From the NCBI RefSeq assembly GCF_029714325.1, contig NZ_CP121666.1:6293001-6357000 (forward strand): a DNA stretch of 64,000 nt, in the 5' to 3' direction. The notes beneath the pieces were generated by a model that was given only the letters and a program-made list of their open reading frames with translations, did no database searches and had not been told where the DNA came from. The number at the start of each line of letters is the position of its first letter. Position 1 is the stretch's first letter. Both the position numbers and the translations under genes were made by a program. The DNA is from Bradyrhizobium sp. CB1717 (lineage in GTDB: Bacteria > Pseudomonadota > Alphaproteobacteria > Rhizobiales > Xanthobacteraceae). Of this stretch, positions 7,710-17,104 are shown piece by piece.

Positions 7710-9947
7710 GTGGCGTTGCTGAATGGGCTGTGGTGCGGAGACGTGGTGGTGCGTGGGACCTTGTTGCGGATGTTTTCGGCCGCTGCATCATCCGCCCTGT
7801 GTGCATTTCCGGTTGCGGCGCAGGAGCGCAGCGCTGTCGCGGCCGCCGAGCTACCGCCGGTCACCGTCGCGGCGGAGGAGCAACAGCCTCCGAAACGGCT
7901 CGCCCGCAAGAAGCCGCCGAAAAATGCAGCTACGCGCAATCATTCGACGGCCGTCCGCACGGACAATTCGACCGAAGGCGGCGGCGCGGCCGGTTCGGCA
8001 CCCGCCGGGCCGCCCGCTTTGCAGCCCACTTCCGCCAGCGCCGTTCGCATCAGCGGCAAGGAGGTCAACGCCATCCCGTTCTCGCGGCCCGGCGAGGCGC
8101 TGGAGGTCGTGCCCGGCCTGATCGTCACGCAGCATTCCGGCGAAGGCAAAGCCAATCAGTACTTCCTGCGCGGCTTCAATCTCGATCACGGTACCGATCT
8201 CGCGATCAGCGTTGACGGCATGCCCGTCAACATGCCGACGCATGGGCATGGGCAAGGCTACGCCGACATCAATTTCCTGATCCCCGAGCTGATCCGGTCC
8301 GTCGACGTGCGCAAGGGACCGTATTTCGCCGACCAGGGCGACTTCGCGTCCGCGGGCGCCGTGGCGATCGAGTATGTCGACAAGCTGCCGCGTAACATCG
8401 CGGAGATGACCTTCGGCAGCTTCGGCTATGGCCGCGCCTTGGCGGCAACGTCGAACTCGGTCGGTGCGGGCACGCTGCTGGCGGCGTTCGAAGCCACCAA
8501 ATATGACGGACCGTGGCGATCGCCGGACGACGTCCGCAAGCTGAACGGCGTGCTGCGCTACAGTCAGGGCACGGCGACCGACGGCCTGACGCTGACGGCG
8601 ATGGCCTATTCCAATGGCTGGAATTCCACCGACCAGGTTGCGCAACGCGCGATCGACCAGGGCCTGATCGATCGCCTCGGCACTCTCGACCCGACTGATG
8701 GCGGCACCTCCAGCCGGTACAGCCTGTCCGGCAGCTGGGCGCAGTCGGGCGACTACGGCCAGACCAATGTCCGCGCCTATGTCGTGCGCTCCGACCTGCG
8801 GCTCTTCAACAACTTCACCTATTTCCTCGACAACCCGGTCAATGGCGACCAGTTCAGCCAGCTCGACGGCCGCACGTTCGGCGGCGTCGATGCCCGACAT
8901 GCGTTCGACTGGCGCTTTGCCGGCCTCGAATCGCAAACCCGCGTCGGCCTGCAGAGCCGCTACGACGACATCCATGTCGGCCTGTTCAAGACCGAGCAGC
9001 GCAACTGGCTCTCGACCGTGCGCGATGACCGCGTGCAGGAGGGCAATGTCGGCCTCTGGACCGACACGACCACGCGCTGGACCGACTGGCTGCGCACCAC
9101 GGTCGGCATCCGCGAAGATGTCTTCGCCGGACACGTCTTCAGCGACACACCGCAGAATTCGGGCAACGCGCAGGCGTCGATGGCGAGCCCGAAGGCCGGC
9201 CTCGTGCTCGGTCCGTGGTACAGGACCGAGTTCTACGCCAATGCCGGCTACGGCCTGCACAGCAACGACATCCGCGGCGCGACAATTACGGTCGATCCCA
9301 ACGACAAGGTGACGCCGCTCGACCGCGTGCCGCTGCTGGTGCGCTCGCGCGGCGCAGAGCTCGGCATCCGCACCAAGCCGATCGAGGGCCTCACCAGCTC
9401 GCTCGCGGTCTTCGTGCTCGACTTCGATTCTGAGCTGCTGTTCGTCGGCGACGCCGGCACCACGGAGCCGAGCCGCCCCAGCCGCCGTGTCGGCGTCGAG
9501 TGGACGAACCAGTACAAGCCGCTGCCGTGGATGACGGTCGATCTCGATGTCGCCCACACCCATGCACGCTTCACCGATTTCGATCCGGCCGGCGCCCGCA
9601 TCCCCGGCGCGCCGGCGTGGGTGGCTAGTGGCGCGGTCACACTCGGCGGCGACACCGGATGGTTCGGCGCGCTAAAGGCGCGCTATTTCGGCCCGCGCCC
9701 GCTGATCGAGGACGACAGCGTCCGTTCGCGGTCGTCGCTGATCTTCAATGCACGCGCCGGCTACAATTTCGACAACGGCGTTCGGGTGCAACTTGACGTG
9801 CTCAACCTCTTCAACGCCCAGACCAACCAGATCGAGTACTATTATCTGTCGCGTTTGCCGGGAGAGCCCATCGAGGGCGTCGCTGATCGTCACGTCCATC
9901 CGGCCGAGCCGCTTGCAGTGCGGCTGACGGTGGCGGCGAGATTCTGA
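7710..9947 (+). CDS. TonB-dependent outer membrane receptor
   Basis: Outer-membrane beta-barrel receptor, about 745 residues, for TonB-energised uptake of a siderophore, metal complex or other scarce ligand. After a signal peptide (MFSAAASSALCAFPVAAQ) and a charged linker there is a plug domain: PGEALEVVPGLIVTQHSGEG, YFLRGFNLDHGTDLAISVDG and DVRKGPYFADQGDFASAGAV. A long barrel follows, ending in the C-terminal aromatic residue (VAARF) needed for BAM insertion. The plug is histidine-containing (NMPTHGHGQG). The GTG at 7710 opens the longest frame; later starts between 7743 and 7770 would leave a more typical signal peptide. The ligand is not evident; the next gene, on the same strand 170 bases away, is a membrane/spermidine-synthase-like protein. 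Confidence 0.93.
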   Translation: MALLNGLWCGDVVVRGTLLRMFSAAASSALCAFPVAAQERSAVAAAELPPVTVAAEEQQPPKRLARKKPPKNAATRNHSTAVRTDNSTEGGGAAGSAPAGPPALQPTSASAVRISGKEVNAIPFSRPGEALEVVPGLIVTQHSGEGKANQYFLRGFNLDHGTDLAISVDGMPVNMPTHGHGQGYADINFLIPELIRSVDVRKGPYFADQGDFASAGAVAIEYVDKLPRNIAEMTFGSFGYGRALAATSNSVGAGTLLAAFEATKYDGPWRSPDDVRKLNGVLRYSQGTATDGLTLTAMAYSNGWNSTDQVAQRAIDQGLIDRLGTLDPTDGGTSSRYSLSGSWAQSGDYGQTNVRAYVVRSDLRLFNNFTYFLDNPVNGDQFSQLDGRTFGGVDARHAFDWRFAGLESQTRVGLQSRYDDIHVGLFKTEQRNWLSTVRDDRVQEGNVGLWTDTTTRWTDWLRTTVGIREDVFAGHVFSDTPQNSGNAQASMASPKAGLVLGPWYRTEFYANAGYGLHSNDIRGATITVDPNDKVTPLDRVPLLVRSRGAELGIRTKPIEGLTSSLAVFVLDFDSELLFVGDAGTTEPSRPSRRVGVEWTNQYKPLPWMTVDLDVAHTHARFTDFDPAGARIPGAPAWVASGAVTLGGDTGWFGALKARYFGPRPLIEDDSVRSRSSLIFNARAGYNFDNGVRVQLDVLNLFNAQTNQIEYYYLSRLPGEPIEGVADRHVHPAEPLAVRLTVAARF

Positions 9948-10117
9948 TCGCAGCGGCTTGCGGCCTGGCATGGAAACAACCTGCGCCGGCCGTCATAAAT
10001 CCTGAAAAAATCTGACATAGAGCGGATGCTTTGATGAACCGAGAGCACGAGTTCGGCTGACGCAAGACCCCGGCTCCGACCGCCCAGCCGGTCGCGTTCG
10101 AAGCAGGAGTGAGGGGA

Positions 10118-12733
10118 ATGCAATCTGAGCCGGACGTCACCATGATTGCCTCGGCAGAGCGGTTTGCGCGCACGGCCGCATCGATGCGCGGACAGGCTGC
10201 TCGCCCTTGGGCGCTCGTCCCCATCGTGGCCGCGTCGGGCTTTGCAGGCCTCGGCTACGAGATCGTGTGGACGCGCCAGTTGAGCCTTGCGCTCGGCACC
10301 GAGATGATGGCGGTGCTCGGCGTCATCGCCGGATTTTTCGGCGGCCTGGCCCTTGGCGCGTTCGCACTCGATCGGCTGATCCGCCGTGCGACATCGCCAT
10401 GGCGCGTCTATGCGATCCTTGAAGCCGTCATCGCCGTTTGGGGCCTGATCAGCGTGTGGCTGCTGCCGGCGGCCGGGCGGGCCCTGCCGCCTCTGCTCGG
10501 GACCGAACCGTCTCCAATCCTGCTATGGGCCGGCAGCCTGGCGCTGCCGACGCTTGCGCTGCTCCCCGCAACGATGGCCATGGGCGGAACCCTGGCTGCC
10601 CTGGAGCGGATGACGCGGCACGCGCGTGGCGAGGCGCGCGTCACGGCCGGCGTGTACGGGGCGAATACGGCCGGGGCTCTGGCCGGCACGCTCGCCTCCA
10701 CATTCCTGCTGATCCCGGCGCTCGGATTTTCGGGAACGCTGCTCTGCCTCGCCGGCATCAATGCGTTCTGCGCGCTGGCTGCACTTGCGCTCGGATCGGC
10801 AGCGGACAAAGCCGATGCCGAACAGCCGCGGCCCGAACGAATTCGCGACCTGCGGCTCACGATCACCTTGTTCGCCACGGGACTGCTCGGAATCACCTTC
10901 GAGGTTGTCGTGGTCCGGCTCGCCGCACAGGTGATGGAAGATACCGTCTACACCTTCGCAGGACTACTGGCGGCGTATCTGCTCGGCACCGCGGCAGGCG
11001 GCCTGCTCTGGCAGCGGACCGGGCGCGATGCGAATGATGGAAATCTCCGCGGACTGCTCGCCGCAACGGCATTCGCCTGCATCACGACTGCTGCGGCTGC
11101 GCCCTATGCCGGCCGGCTGGTCGAGAGCGCATCGGCCGCGGATGTCTTCGGCGAACTCGCGGTGGCGATAGCCCTCTTCCTGGTCCCCGCGACCGCGATG
11201 GGCGCATTGTTCGGCCTGCTGGCGCAACGGGTGAGCGATCAGCGCGGCTCGGTCGGATCGGCGGTCGGCATCAACAGTCTCGGCGCCTGCATCGCGCCGC
11301 TGCTGGCGGCGCAATTCCTGATTCCGGCCTTTGGCGCCTGGACGGCGCTGCTTGCCGTCGCAGTCGGGTATCTGCTGCTGCTGCCGCCCTGCCGCTCGGC
11401 GTTGCTGTGGTCCGCCACACCGGCGATCTGCGCACTTCTCCTGTGGCTCAATCCTGCGCCAACACTGACGCGCGTGCCCGCGGGTGGCGCGCTGCTCGCG
11501 GTCCGCGAAGGTCCGATGGCGACGGCGAGTGTGGTCGACGACGCGGCAGGTACACGCTACCTCGAGGTCAACGGTCATTTCCGCATGGGCGGAACAAGCT
11601 CGACGCGGTCCGACTACCGCCAGGCGATGCTGCCGCTGTTGCTTCACAAGGCACCGCATCGGGCCTTGTTCCTCGGCATCGGCACCGGCGCCACCATGGT
11701 CGGCGGAACGCAGATGCCTGGTGTCAGCGTGCGCGGCGTCGAGCTCTCGCGGGAAGTGGTGGATCTGCTGCCCTGGTTCGTCGATCCGCAGCCGGCCTCG
11801 GCACCGCGGCTGACCGTGGCGGACGCCCGCCGCTACGTCGCGGCGGATACGAGCCAGCACGACGTGATCATTGCCGACCTGTTTCACCCCGCGCTCGATG
11901 GCAGCGGCGCGCTCTATACGGTGGAGCATTTCGCGGCCGTGAAACGCAGACTGGCGTCAGGCGGCATCTTCTGCCAATGGCTGCCGCTCTACCAGCTCGA
12001 TATGCCTTCGCTCCGCGCTATCATCCGCGGCTTTCTCGACGTCTATCCCGACGGCGTCGCCTGGCTCAACCACTACAGCGTCCGCACCCCGATGCTTGCG
12101 CTGATCGGAACACGCGACGGCGGCCATCTCGATGTCGATGCGCTGGAAACGCGGCTGCACGATCCCGCGACCGCGAAGGTGGTGCGGCCGCTGGGGTTCG
12201 AGGCACCGATCGATCTGCTCGGCCAGTATGTCGGAGGCCCACGCGCCCTCTCTGCGTTCGCCGGCCAAGGCCCGCGCAATACGGATGATTATCCGTTCGT
12301 GACGTTCGATGCGCGGCGGAATGTGCGTGCGCTCCGGGCAGCACCCTGGTCGCTGCTGCTTGCGGTTATGAAGGAGATTCAGCCGGATCCGAACGAACTC
12401 TTTTCTGGCGGCGCCGGGCGCGATGCGTTGAGCGCGCGCCTCACAGCGTACTGGCATGCGCGCAACCGCTTTCTCGAGGCCGGCGCGTCGCTGCCCGGCG
12501 ATCCGCGCGGTGCCGCCCTTATTGATGCCGCCTCCCCGGGCCTCATCGACGCGCTTCGCCTGAGCCCCGAATTCGATCCGGCTTATGGGCCGCTGATGGG
12601 CATGGCGAAATCGCTGATCGGCTCGGACCGCGCAGCGGCCGCTCGCCTGTTGCGCAAGATCAACGAGACGGCGCCCTCCAGGCCAGAAGCGCGGGAGCTG
12701 CTGCTGCGCGAGTTCGGCCTCAGAAACGAGTGA
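10118..12733 (+). CDS. Multi-spanning membrane protein fused to spermidine-synthase-like domain
   Basis: An 871-residue protein. The first half is polytopic (about 12 helices, beginning SGFAGLGYEIVWTRQLSLAL), a layout typical of fused MFS/spermidine synthase proteins. The second half is a Rossmann methyltransferase-like spermidine synthase fold with the nucleotide-binding turn FLGIGTGATMVG, an acidic strand end (RGVELSREVV) and the active-site-like DVIIADLFHPALDG, followed by GGIFCQWLPLYQLD. A C-terminal tail of about 150 residues has no recognised domain. The ATG at 10118 is preceded by GAGGGG and was preferred over the GTG at 10109. True polyamine synthesis by such fusions has not generally been shown; the family function is uncertain. 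Confidence 0.85.
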   Translation: MQSEPDVTMIASAERFARTAASMRGQAARPWALVPIVAASGFAGLGYEIVWTRQLSLALGTEMMAVLGVIAGFFGGLALGAFALDRLIRRATSPWRVYAILEAVIAVWGLISVWLLPAAGRALPPLLGTEPSPILLWAGSLALPTLALLPATMAMGGTLAALERMTRHARGEARVTAGVYGANTAGALAGTLASTFLLIPALGFSGTLLCLAGINAFCALAALALGSAADKADAEQPRPERIRDLRLTITLFATGLLGITFEVVVVRLAAQVMEDTVYTFAGLLAAYLLGTAAGGLLWQRTGRDANDGNLRGLLAATAFACITTAAAAPYAGRLVESASAADVFGELAVAIALFLVPATAMGALFGLLAQRVSDQRGSVGSAVGINSLGACIAPLLAAQFLIPAFGAWTALLAVAVGYLLLLPPCRSALLWSATPAICALLLWLNPAPTLTRVPAGGALLAVREGPMATASVVDDAAGTRYLEVNGHFRMGGTSSTRSDYRQAMLPLLLHKAPHRALFLGIGTGATMVGGTQMPGVSVRGVELSREVVDLLPWFVDPQPASAPRLTVADARRYVAADTSQHDVIIADLFHPALDGSGALYTVEHFAAVKRRLASGGIFCQWLPLYQLDMPSLRAIIRGFLDVYPDGVAWLNHYSVRTPMLALIGTRDGGHLDVDALETRLHDPATAKVVRPLGFEAPIDLLGQYVGGPRALSAFAGQGPRNTDDYPFVTFDARRNVRALRAAPWSLLLAVMKEIQPDPNELFSGGAGRDALSARLTAYWHARNRFLEAGASLPGDPRGAALIDAASPGLIDALRLSPEFDPAYGPLMGMAKSLIGSDRAAAARLLRKINETAPSRPEARELLLREFGLRNE

Positions 12734-12743
12734 TCCGCCGGCC

Positions 12744-13367
12744 TCACGGCGCGAAGTTGACGCGATAGCCCCAGCAGTCGAGATGATCTGGAATCGCGTT
12801 GAAGGCGATCGTGATTCTCTGCCCGCCCTGGTTCCTCGGCACCTCATGGTAGAGGTAGCTTGGAAACAGCACGAGATCGCCGGGCTCGGCCTCCGGCAAG
12901 GCATACTTGCCCGCGTTGAAGGGTCCGATGGCGGCTTCGCGCGTGTGGTGGCGGAAGGAGAAGTCGAAGCCACCGGGCGGCCGCACGAAGACCGTCTTGC
13001 AGGCCGGGTGCGAGGGCGTCAGGTATAAGATGCCGGAGACGAAGCTGTTGGCATGGGAATGCAGCGTCTGGTTTCCGCCGGTCTCAAGCATGTTGGTCCA
13101 CATCTCCTTGACGGTCCAGCGCAGCTCTTCGCCGAACAGCAGGACGCCGAAATCGACCAGCTTGGGGACGGCAAGCTCGGCGATCTGGCGGAACAGCTCG
13201 TTGTCGCGGGGATCGGCGACTTCGGTGTGGAAAAGCTGGCCCGAGCGCAGATTGCCCTCGATCCGGGTGTTCCGGATCGCGGCCACGGCGGCCTCGTTCA
13301 GAGAGGGCGGAAGCAGCCCGGGCGAGCGCAGCAGGGGAATCGGGAAAAGCGGCTCGATCTGATCCAT
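12744..13367 (-). CDS. Putative 2OG-Fe(II) oxygenase (TIGR02466-like)
   Basis: A 207-residue cytoplasmic protein resembling the small putative 2-oxoglutarate/Fe(II) dioxygenase family. The double-stranded beta-helix region has an iron-site candidate in TLHSHANSFVSG and a distal histidine in LFPSYLYHEVPRNQGGQR, where the final Arg would bind the 2OG carboxylate. Its stop lies 10 bases from the stop of the convergent membrane/spermidine-synthase-like gene. Its own upstream region is only about 100 bases from a small secreted protein on the same strand. The substrate is unknown. Confidence 0.7.
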   Translation of the reverse strand: MDQIEPLFPIPLLRSPGLLPPSLNEAAVAAIRNTRIEGNLRSGQLFHTEVADPRDNELFRQIAELAVPKLVDFGVLLFGEELRWTVKEMWTNMLETGGNQTLHSHANSFVSGILYLTPSHPACKTVFVRPPGGFDFSFRHHTREAAIGPFNAGKYALPEAEPGDLVLFPSYLYHEVPRNQGGQRITIAFNAIPDHLDCWGYRVNFAP

Positions 13368-13468
13368 GTCGCAACGTCACCCTGTTCTTGAAACGCGGGC
13401 AGACAATGCGCGGGCAAAGATGACACTGCGATGACAGCATGCAGGATCTGCAAAATTCTCGGGTCCTG

Positions 13469-13810
13469 CTACTCGTCGGCCCGGAGCACTTTCAGCTTCT
13501 CGCCGGGCCGCAGTTCGTGGCGCCGCTCGCGCACCTCGTTAGAGGCACGCGCGGCCATGTCGAGACATTCGTCGAACTCGCCATTGCCGGCTTCGACCAG
13601 CGCCTGGTGCAGGTGCCGTTCGGCGAAGTACCGCGAGAGATGATCGGGCGGCAAGGCGGTCGCCAAAGCCCGCGCTTCCGCCACCGCAGCATTGCAATCG
13701 TCCCGGGTCGGTTCCTCCGAGGCGGGAGCGGCAGCATCGGGGGCGGCCACTGCGCAGCCGAGGCCGGCGAGCAGCCCGAATGCGCAGACGGTGATACGAA
13801 AGAGATGCAT
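13469..13810 (-). CDS. Small secreted hypothetical protein
   Basis: A 113-residue protein with a clear signal peptide (MHLFRITVCAFGLLAGLGCA, then VAAPDA). The mature region is helical and has two cysteines (RDDCNAAVAEA and FDECLDMAARA), so a disulfide is possible; the spacing resembles a degenerate helix-turn-helix repeat. The start at 13810 is preferred over 13831 because it puts the signal peptide at the N terminus and has a GGA about 9 bases ahead. No family is recognised. It lies downstream of the PHP hydrolase gene on the same strand but is separated from it by a hairpin terminator. Confidence 0.7.
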   Translation of the reverse strand: MHLFRITVCAFGLLAGLGCAVAAPDAAAPASEEPTRDDCNAAVAEARALATALPPDHLSRYFAERHLHQALVEAGNGEFDECLDMAARASNEVRERRHELRPGEKLKVLRADE

Positions 13811-13853
13811 GTCGGTCGTTCCGGGCAGCAACAGCCCGCGTCAAAAACGAGTA

Positions 13854-13880
13854 CGGCGGGACGCAAAATGCGTCCCGCCG
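13854..13880 (-). terminator. Rho-independent-like terminator after the PHP hydrolase
   Basis: A perfect 12-bp stem (13854-13865 paired with 13869-13880) with an AAA loop. On the minus strand it is followed by a T-rich run (CGTTTTTGA). It lies just past the stop codon of the PHP hydrolase and before the small secreted protein. Confidence 0.7.
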
Positions 13881-13892
13881 GATGGCCTCACA

Positions 13893-15908
13893 TCACCAGT
13901 GGTGGTCGTGATGATGATCGTCGTGGTCGTGATGGTCGTGCTCAGCGCGCTGCCCGAGCCGGCGCGCCAGCTCGGCATTGGTCTCGACCAGGAGCTTCGG
14001 CGAGCCTTCCGGCCGGACGAAGATCGGGTTGGCGTAGAACCAGACGTTCGAATAGGCCTGAACGTCGTGGGTCACCTTCTTGGCGCCGTTCACCGTCTCC
14101 AGATGCGCGGGGCATGCCGGATCGACGCAGCTGACTTGCGCGTTGTTGGCATCGAGCAGCGGATTGCCGGCGGTATCGCTGACGTTCGGAGTGCCGTTCG
14201 GAATGTTGGTTCCGCGCGCGCGGATGTAGAACGGCTTGGTGCCCGCGGTAAACGTCGTCGTGAACCGCAGCCGCACGCCGTCACGATCGCCCCGATGCTC
14301 GCGATGCATCTGCGTCGCGGGGATCTGCCGGGCGATGGTCGCCGAGGGGTTGTACACGATCGACGCGCCGGCCGTGCCCGCGGCATTCGCCACCGCGTAA
14401 TTGGGCGCGTTAGGCGCAACGACGCCGGTGATCTGGCCGGTGATCAGATCGACGTGGTCGAGCGACGGCTTGTTCAGCGGCTGCTTGATGCCCACCGGCA
14501 CCAGCAGCGGGTTGTTGAAGGTGTAGGGAGCGTTGTTCTCCCGCGGGACGGTCAGCTCCATCTCGACCGTGATCTTCTCGCCGGGCCGCACGACCAGGGT
14601 CTCGCCCATGGTCTTCCAGTCGTCGCCACGCGTCTTGGCGCGGAACACCAGATCCGGACCGATGAGGTCCGCGTTGACCGAGTACGAGTTACCCGAACGC
14701 ATGCCGTCGACGACGTGCTGCGACGAGAACCGTCCGGCGTTCGGAACATAAAGCTTGGTGTATTCGCCGGGAATGAAGTCGGCCGTCGTGAAGGAGTCGC
14801 GCGCACCGCCCGCACCGCGGCTGTGCCAGTCCGAGCTCACATACATGAAGAAGTTGCGGCCTTCGCCGAGCAGTCCGTCCCAGAGGCCGCCGACCTTCGC
14901 GGTGTAGATGCCGCTCATGCCGTAGGTGCCGCCGCCGACCGCGTTGGAGGTGTACGAGCCGGAGCCGCCATTCGCACCGCCTTCCGCGAAGTGGCCGGGC
15001 GATTCGATGCCGAACGCAACCGTCGGGCCTGCATTGTTGAAGTCGCGGAAGTGCTCGATGTTGTAGCCCTTGTTGGCGGTCGTGCTGAACGGGCCCTGGC
15101 GCTCAGTGTGGGTCGGGATGACGTAGGAGTGCAGCGGGTAGTTCGCCTGCAACCACTTGATGCCCGTGAGCGCCTTCTGGTGGCCCGCCGTGCCGGTGTT
15201 GTTGACGTTGTCCTTGCCCGGCCAGAGCTGGTTGCCGCCGGCGTCGATGACGGGGCCGATCGCATCGGTGTCGGCGCGGTCGAAGCGGTATTCGAATTCC
15301 GCCATCTTGTCCGCGTTGCCGGGCCCCTTCCTCGGGTGCATCGGGTGCTGCCCGGTGATGACGGCGACGTCGACGTGTTCATGGCCGGGCGCGATCCATT
15401 CGAGACCCTCGATCAGCACCTTGTCGTAGCGCGCCGAGCGATTGACGATCGTCGGATACTCGACCTCGCGGATCGACTGCCAGCGCCACATCTGCGCGCC
15501 GGTGCCGGAGCCGTTCGGGGTGCCCTTCAGGCTGCTGATGGTGATCCCGTCGATGGTCTGGCCGAGCGTCTGGCTCCAGGTCGTCGTGGTTTGTCCCGGA
15601 ATATTGGCGCTGGTGTCGCTGAAGCGGCAGTCGCGATTGCCGGAACCGCCATGGTTGCCGAGCGTGAACCAGTCGAGGTCGAAATTGTTGCCACCTGCCG
15701 ACGCCGTACCCCGCCCGACTGCGCGGTCGATCGTGTACCCGGCCGCAACCGAACCATCCGTGCAAGTATTGTGATTGTGCATGTCGCCGGCGACGTAAGG
15801 ATTGCCGCGGCGCTCGCCCCGACCGAACTCCTCGGCCGTAGCGCTCTGTGTCAACGCCAATGATGCCGATGCGGCGGTCAACAGGATCGTCTTGCCAGAT
15901 GGAAACAT
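13893..15908 (-). CDS. Secreted PHP-type (CehA/McbA-like) metallohydrolase with His-rich tail
   Basis: A 671-residue exported protein: signal peptide (LLTAASASLALTQSATAEEF), then a PHP-like fold with metal-binding motifs AGDMHNHNTCTDG (HxH), TLGNHGG, GLEWIAPGHEHVD, SYVIPTHTE and SSDWHSRG, in the order seen in CehA/McbA and DUF3604-type hydrolases that act on esters, amides or phosphoesters. The last 16 residues are almost all His and Asp (EHDHHDHDDHHHDHHW), a likely metal-buffering tail. The ATG at 15908 is preceded by AAGGGGC. It is divergent from the PpiC-HupE operon, whose products look like metal transporters or membrane chaperones, so co-function is plausible. The substrate is unknown. 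Confidence 0.82.
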   Translation of the reverse strand: MFPSGKTILLTAASASLALTQSATAEEFGRGERRGNPYVAGDMHNHNTCTDGSVAAGYTIDRAVGRGTASAGGNNFDLDWFTLGNHGGSGNRDCRFSDTSANIPGQTTTTWSQTLGQTIDGITISSLKGTPNGSGTGAQMWRWQSIREVEYPTIVNRSARYDKVLIEGLEWIAPGHEHVDVAVITGQHPMHPRKGPGNADKMAEFEYRFDRADTDAIGPVIDAGGNQLWPGKDNVNNTGTAGHQKALTGIKWLQANYPLHSYVIPTHTERQGPFSTTANKGYNIEHFRDFNNAGPTVAFGIESPGHFAEGGANGGSGSYTSNAVGGGTYGMSGIYTAKVGGLWDGLLGEGRNFFMYVSSDWHSRGAGGARDSFTTADFIPGEYTKLYVPNAGRFSSQHVVDGMRSGNSYSVNADLIGPDLVFRAKTRGDDWKTMGETLVVRPGEKITVEMELTVPRENNAPYTFNNPLLVPVGIKQPLNKPSLDHVDLITGQITGVVAPNAPNYAVANAAGTAGASIVYNPSATIARQIPATQMHREHRGDRDGVRLRFTTTFTAGTKPFYIRARGTNIPNGTPNVSDTAGNPLLDANNAQVSCVDPACPAHLETVNGAKKVTHDVQAYSNVWFYANPIFVRPEGSPKLLVETNAELARRLGQRAEHDHHDHDDHHHDHHW

Positions 15909-16195
15909 CTATCGCCCCTTATTCAAGTCGGATATCGCGAAACAACAGAGATTGGGAATTCGAGGACTCTCTTGCCCCGACCGCGTGAACGGATTCCCTG
16001 CGCGCGGCGACATGACCAGAGTTCCGATACAGCTTCGTGAAGGATTTATGTTCGGCGCACGCAGATCGGCAATTTCCACGAGGCATCTTGCCTCCAGCGT
16101 TTGTCCGTTGCATTTTCCGCGTCGCGTGAAGATGACAGTTGAGATGCTCTGCCGCATCGAGCGGCGGTGCGTGCTGCGAGATTTGTGACAACCAT

Positions 16196-17104
16196 ATGTC
16201 AATGCCGGCGACACCAGTTGAAGTGCAGTCCTTTCCGATATCGCACGCGGGAGGCTCGGGCCCGGTCGCCGATGTCGTCAGTGGCGCCACGCAGCCGTCG
16301 CGCTCCTTCGTCTCGGCGCTTGTACGACTGTCGCGCGAACCCCTGCTGCACTTCACCCTGCTCGGAGCAATCATCTTCGGCATCGACGCCGTGCTGCATC
16401 CGCCCGCCAAGGACGAAAAGGTCATCACAGTCACCAAGGCGATGCGTCAATCCTTCATCGACAATTTCGATGAGGACAAGGAACGAGCCCCGTCGAGCGA
16501 GCAGCTCCAGAAGATGATCGACAGCTGGGTCGCGAGCGAGATCCTCTACCGCGAAGGCAAGGCGCTCGGCGTCGACCGCGGCGACGAGACGATCCGCGAC
16601 CGGATTGCCTTCAAGATGCAGTTGCTGATCTTCGACCAGATCCGCGTCCCGCGTCCCACCGACGAACAGCTGCAGGCCTGGTTTGCGGAAAATCACGCCC
16701 GCTTCGACGAGCCGGAGCGCGTCTCCTTCTACATCACTCCGCCCACCGACCAAGCGACGGCGCAACGCCAGCTCGACGACATCGTCCAGCAGCGCGAGTC
16801 CGAAGAACTGCAGCATCTCACGCGCGCCATCCTCGCCCGGCCGGTCGAGAGTCTCGCCGCAGCCTTCGGCGAAGGCTTCCGCGATCAACTGCTGACGATG
16901 CCGGAGGGCGAATGGAGGCTGCTGCAGTCCAAGGACGGCTGGCACGTCGCCCGGCTGGATTCCCGGCGCCCGGGGAATCTCGCAAGCCTCGACAAGGTTC
17001 GGGATGAGGTCGCCAGGATCTGGCATACGGACGAGACCCGCAAGCTGGCCTGGGAAGCGGTCAAGCGGCTCAAGGCGTCCTATCAAGTGCGGTACGAGCC
17101 GTGA
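16196..17104 (+). CDS. Membrane-anchored PpiC/SurA-like peptidyl-prolyl isomerase
   Basis: A 302-residue protein with one N-terminal transmembrane anchor (LLHFTLLGAIIFGIDAVL), a helical SurA-N-like segment (residues about 80-165) and a C-terminal parvulin-like region ending SKDGWHVARLDSR. It is expected to assist folding of exported proteins on the periplasmic side. The parvulin core is divergent and catalytic residues are not obvious, so it may be a chaperone only. The ATG at 16196 was chosen over the longer frame; the ATG at 16202 is also possible. Its stop overlaps the GTG of the following HupE-like gene, so the pair is translationally coupled. Confidence 0.75.
   Translation: MSMPATPVEVQSFPISHAGGSGPVADVVSGATQPSRSFVSALVRLSREPLLHFTLLGAIIFGIDAVLHPPAKDEKVITVTKAMRQSFIDNFDEDKERAPSSEQLQKMIDSWVASEILYREGKALGVDRGDETIRDRIAFKMQLLIFDQIRVPRPTDEQLQAWFAENHARFDEPERVSFYITPPTDQATAQRQLDDIVQQRESEELQHLTRAILARPVESLAAAFGEGFRDQLLTMPEGEWRLLQSKDGWHVARLDSRRPGNLASLDKVRDEVARIWHTDETRKLAWEAVKRLKASYQVRYEP

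Noticed and set aside
7851..9563. A 570-residue open frame antisense to the TonB receptor
   Set aside because: It has no family features and sits opposite a well-supported receptor gene.
13692..15863. A 723-residue open frame antisense to the PHP hydrolase
   Set aside because: It is a codon-bias shadow with a high Arg/Val/Ala content and no family or ribosome-binding site; the minus-strand gene has a signal peptide and metal motifs.
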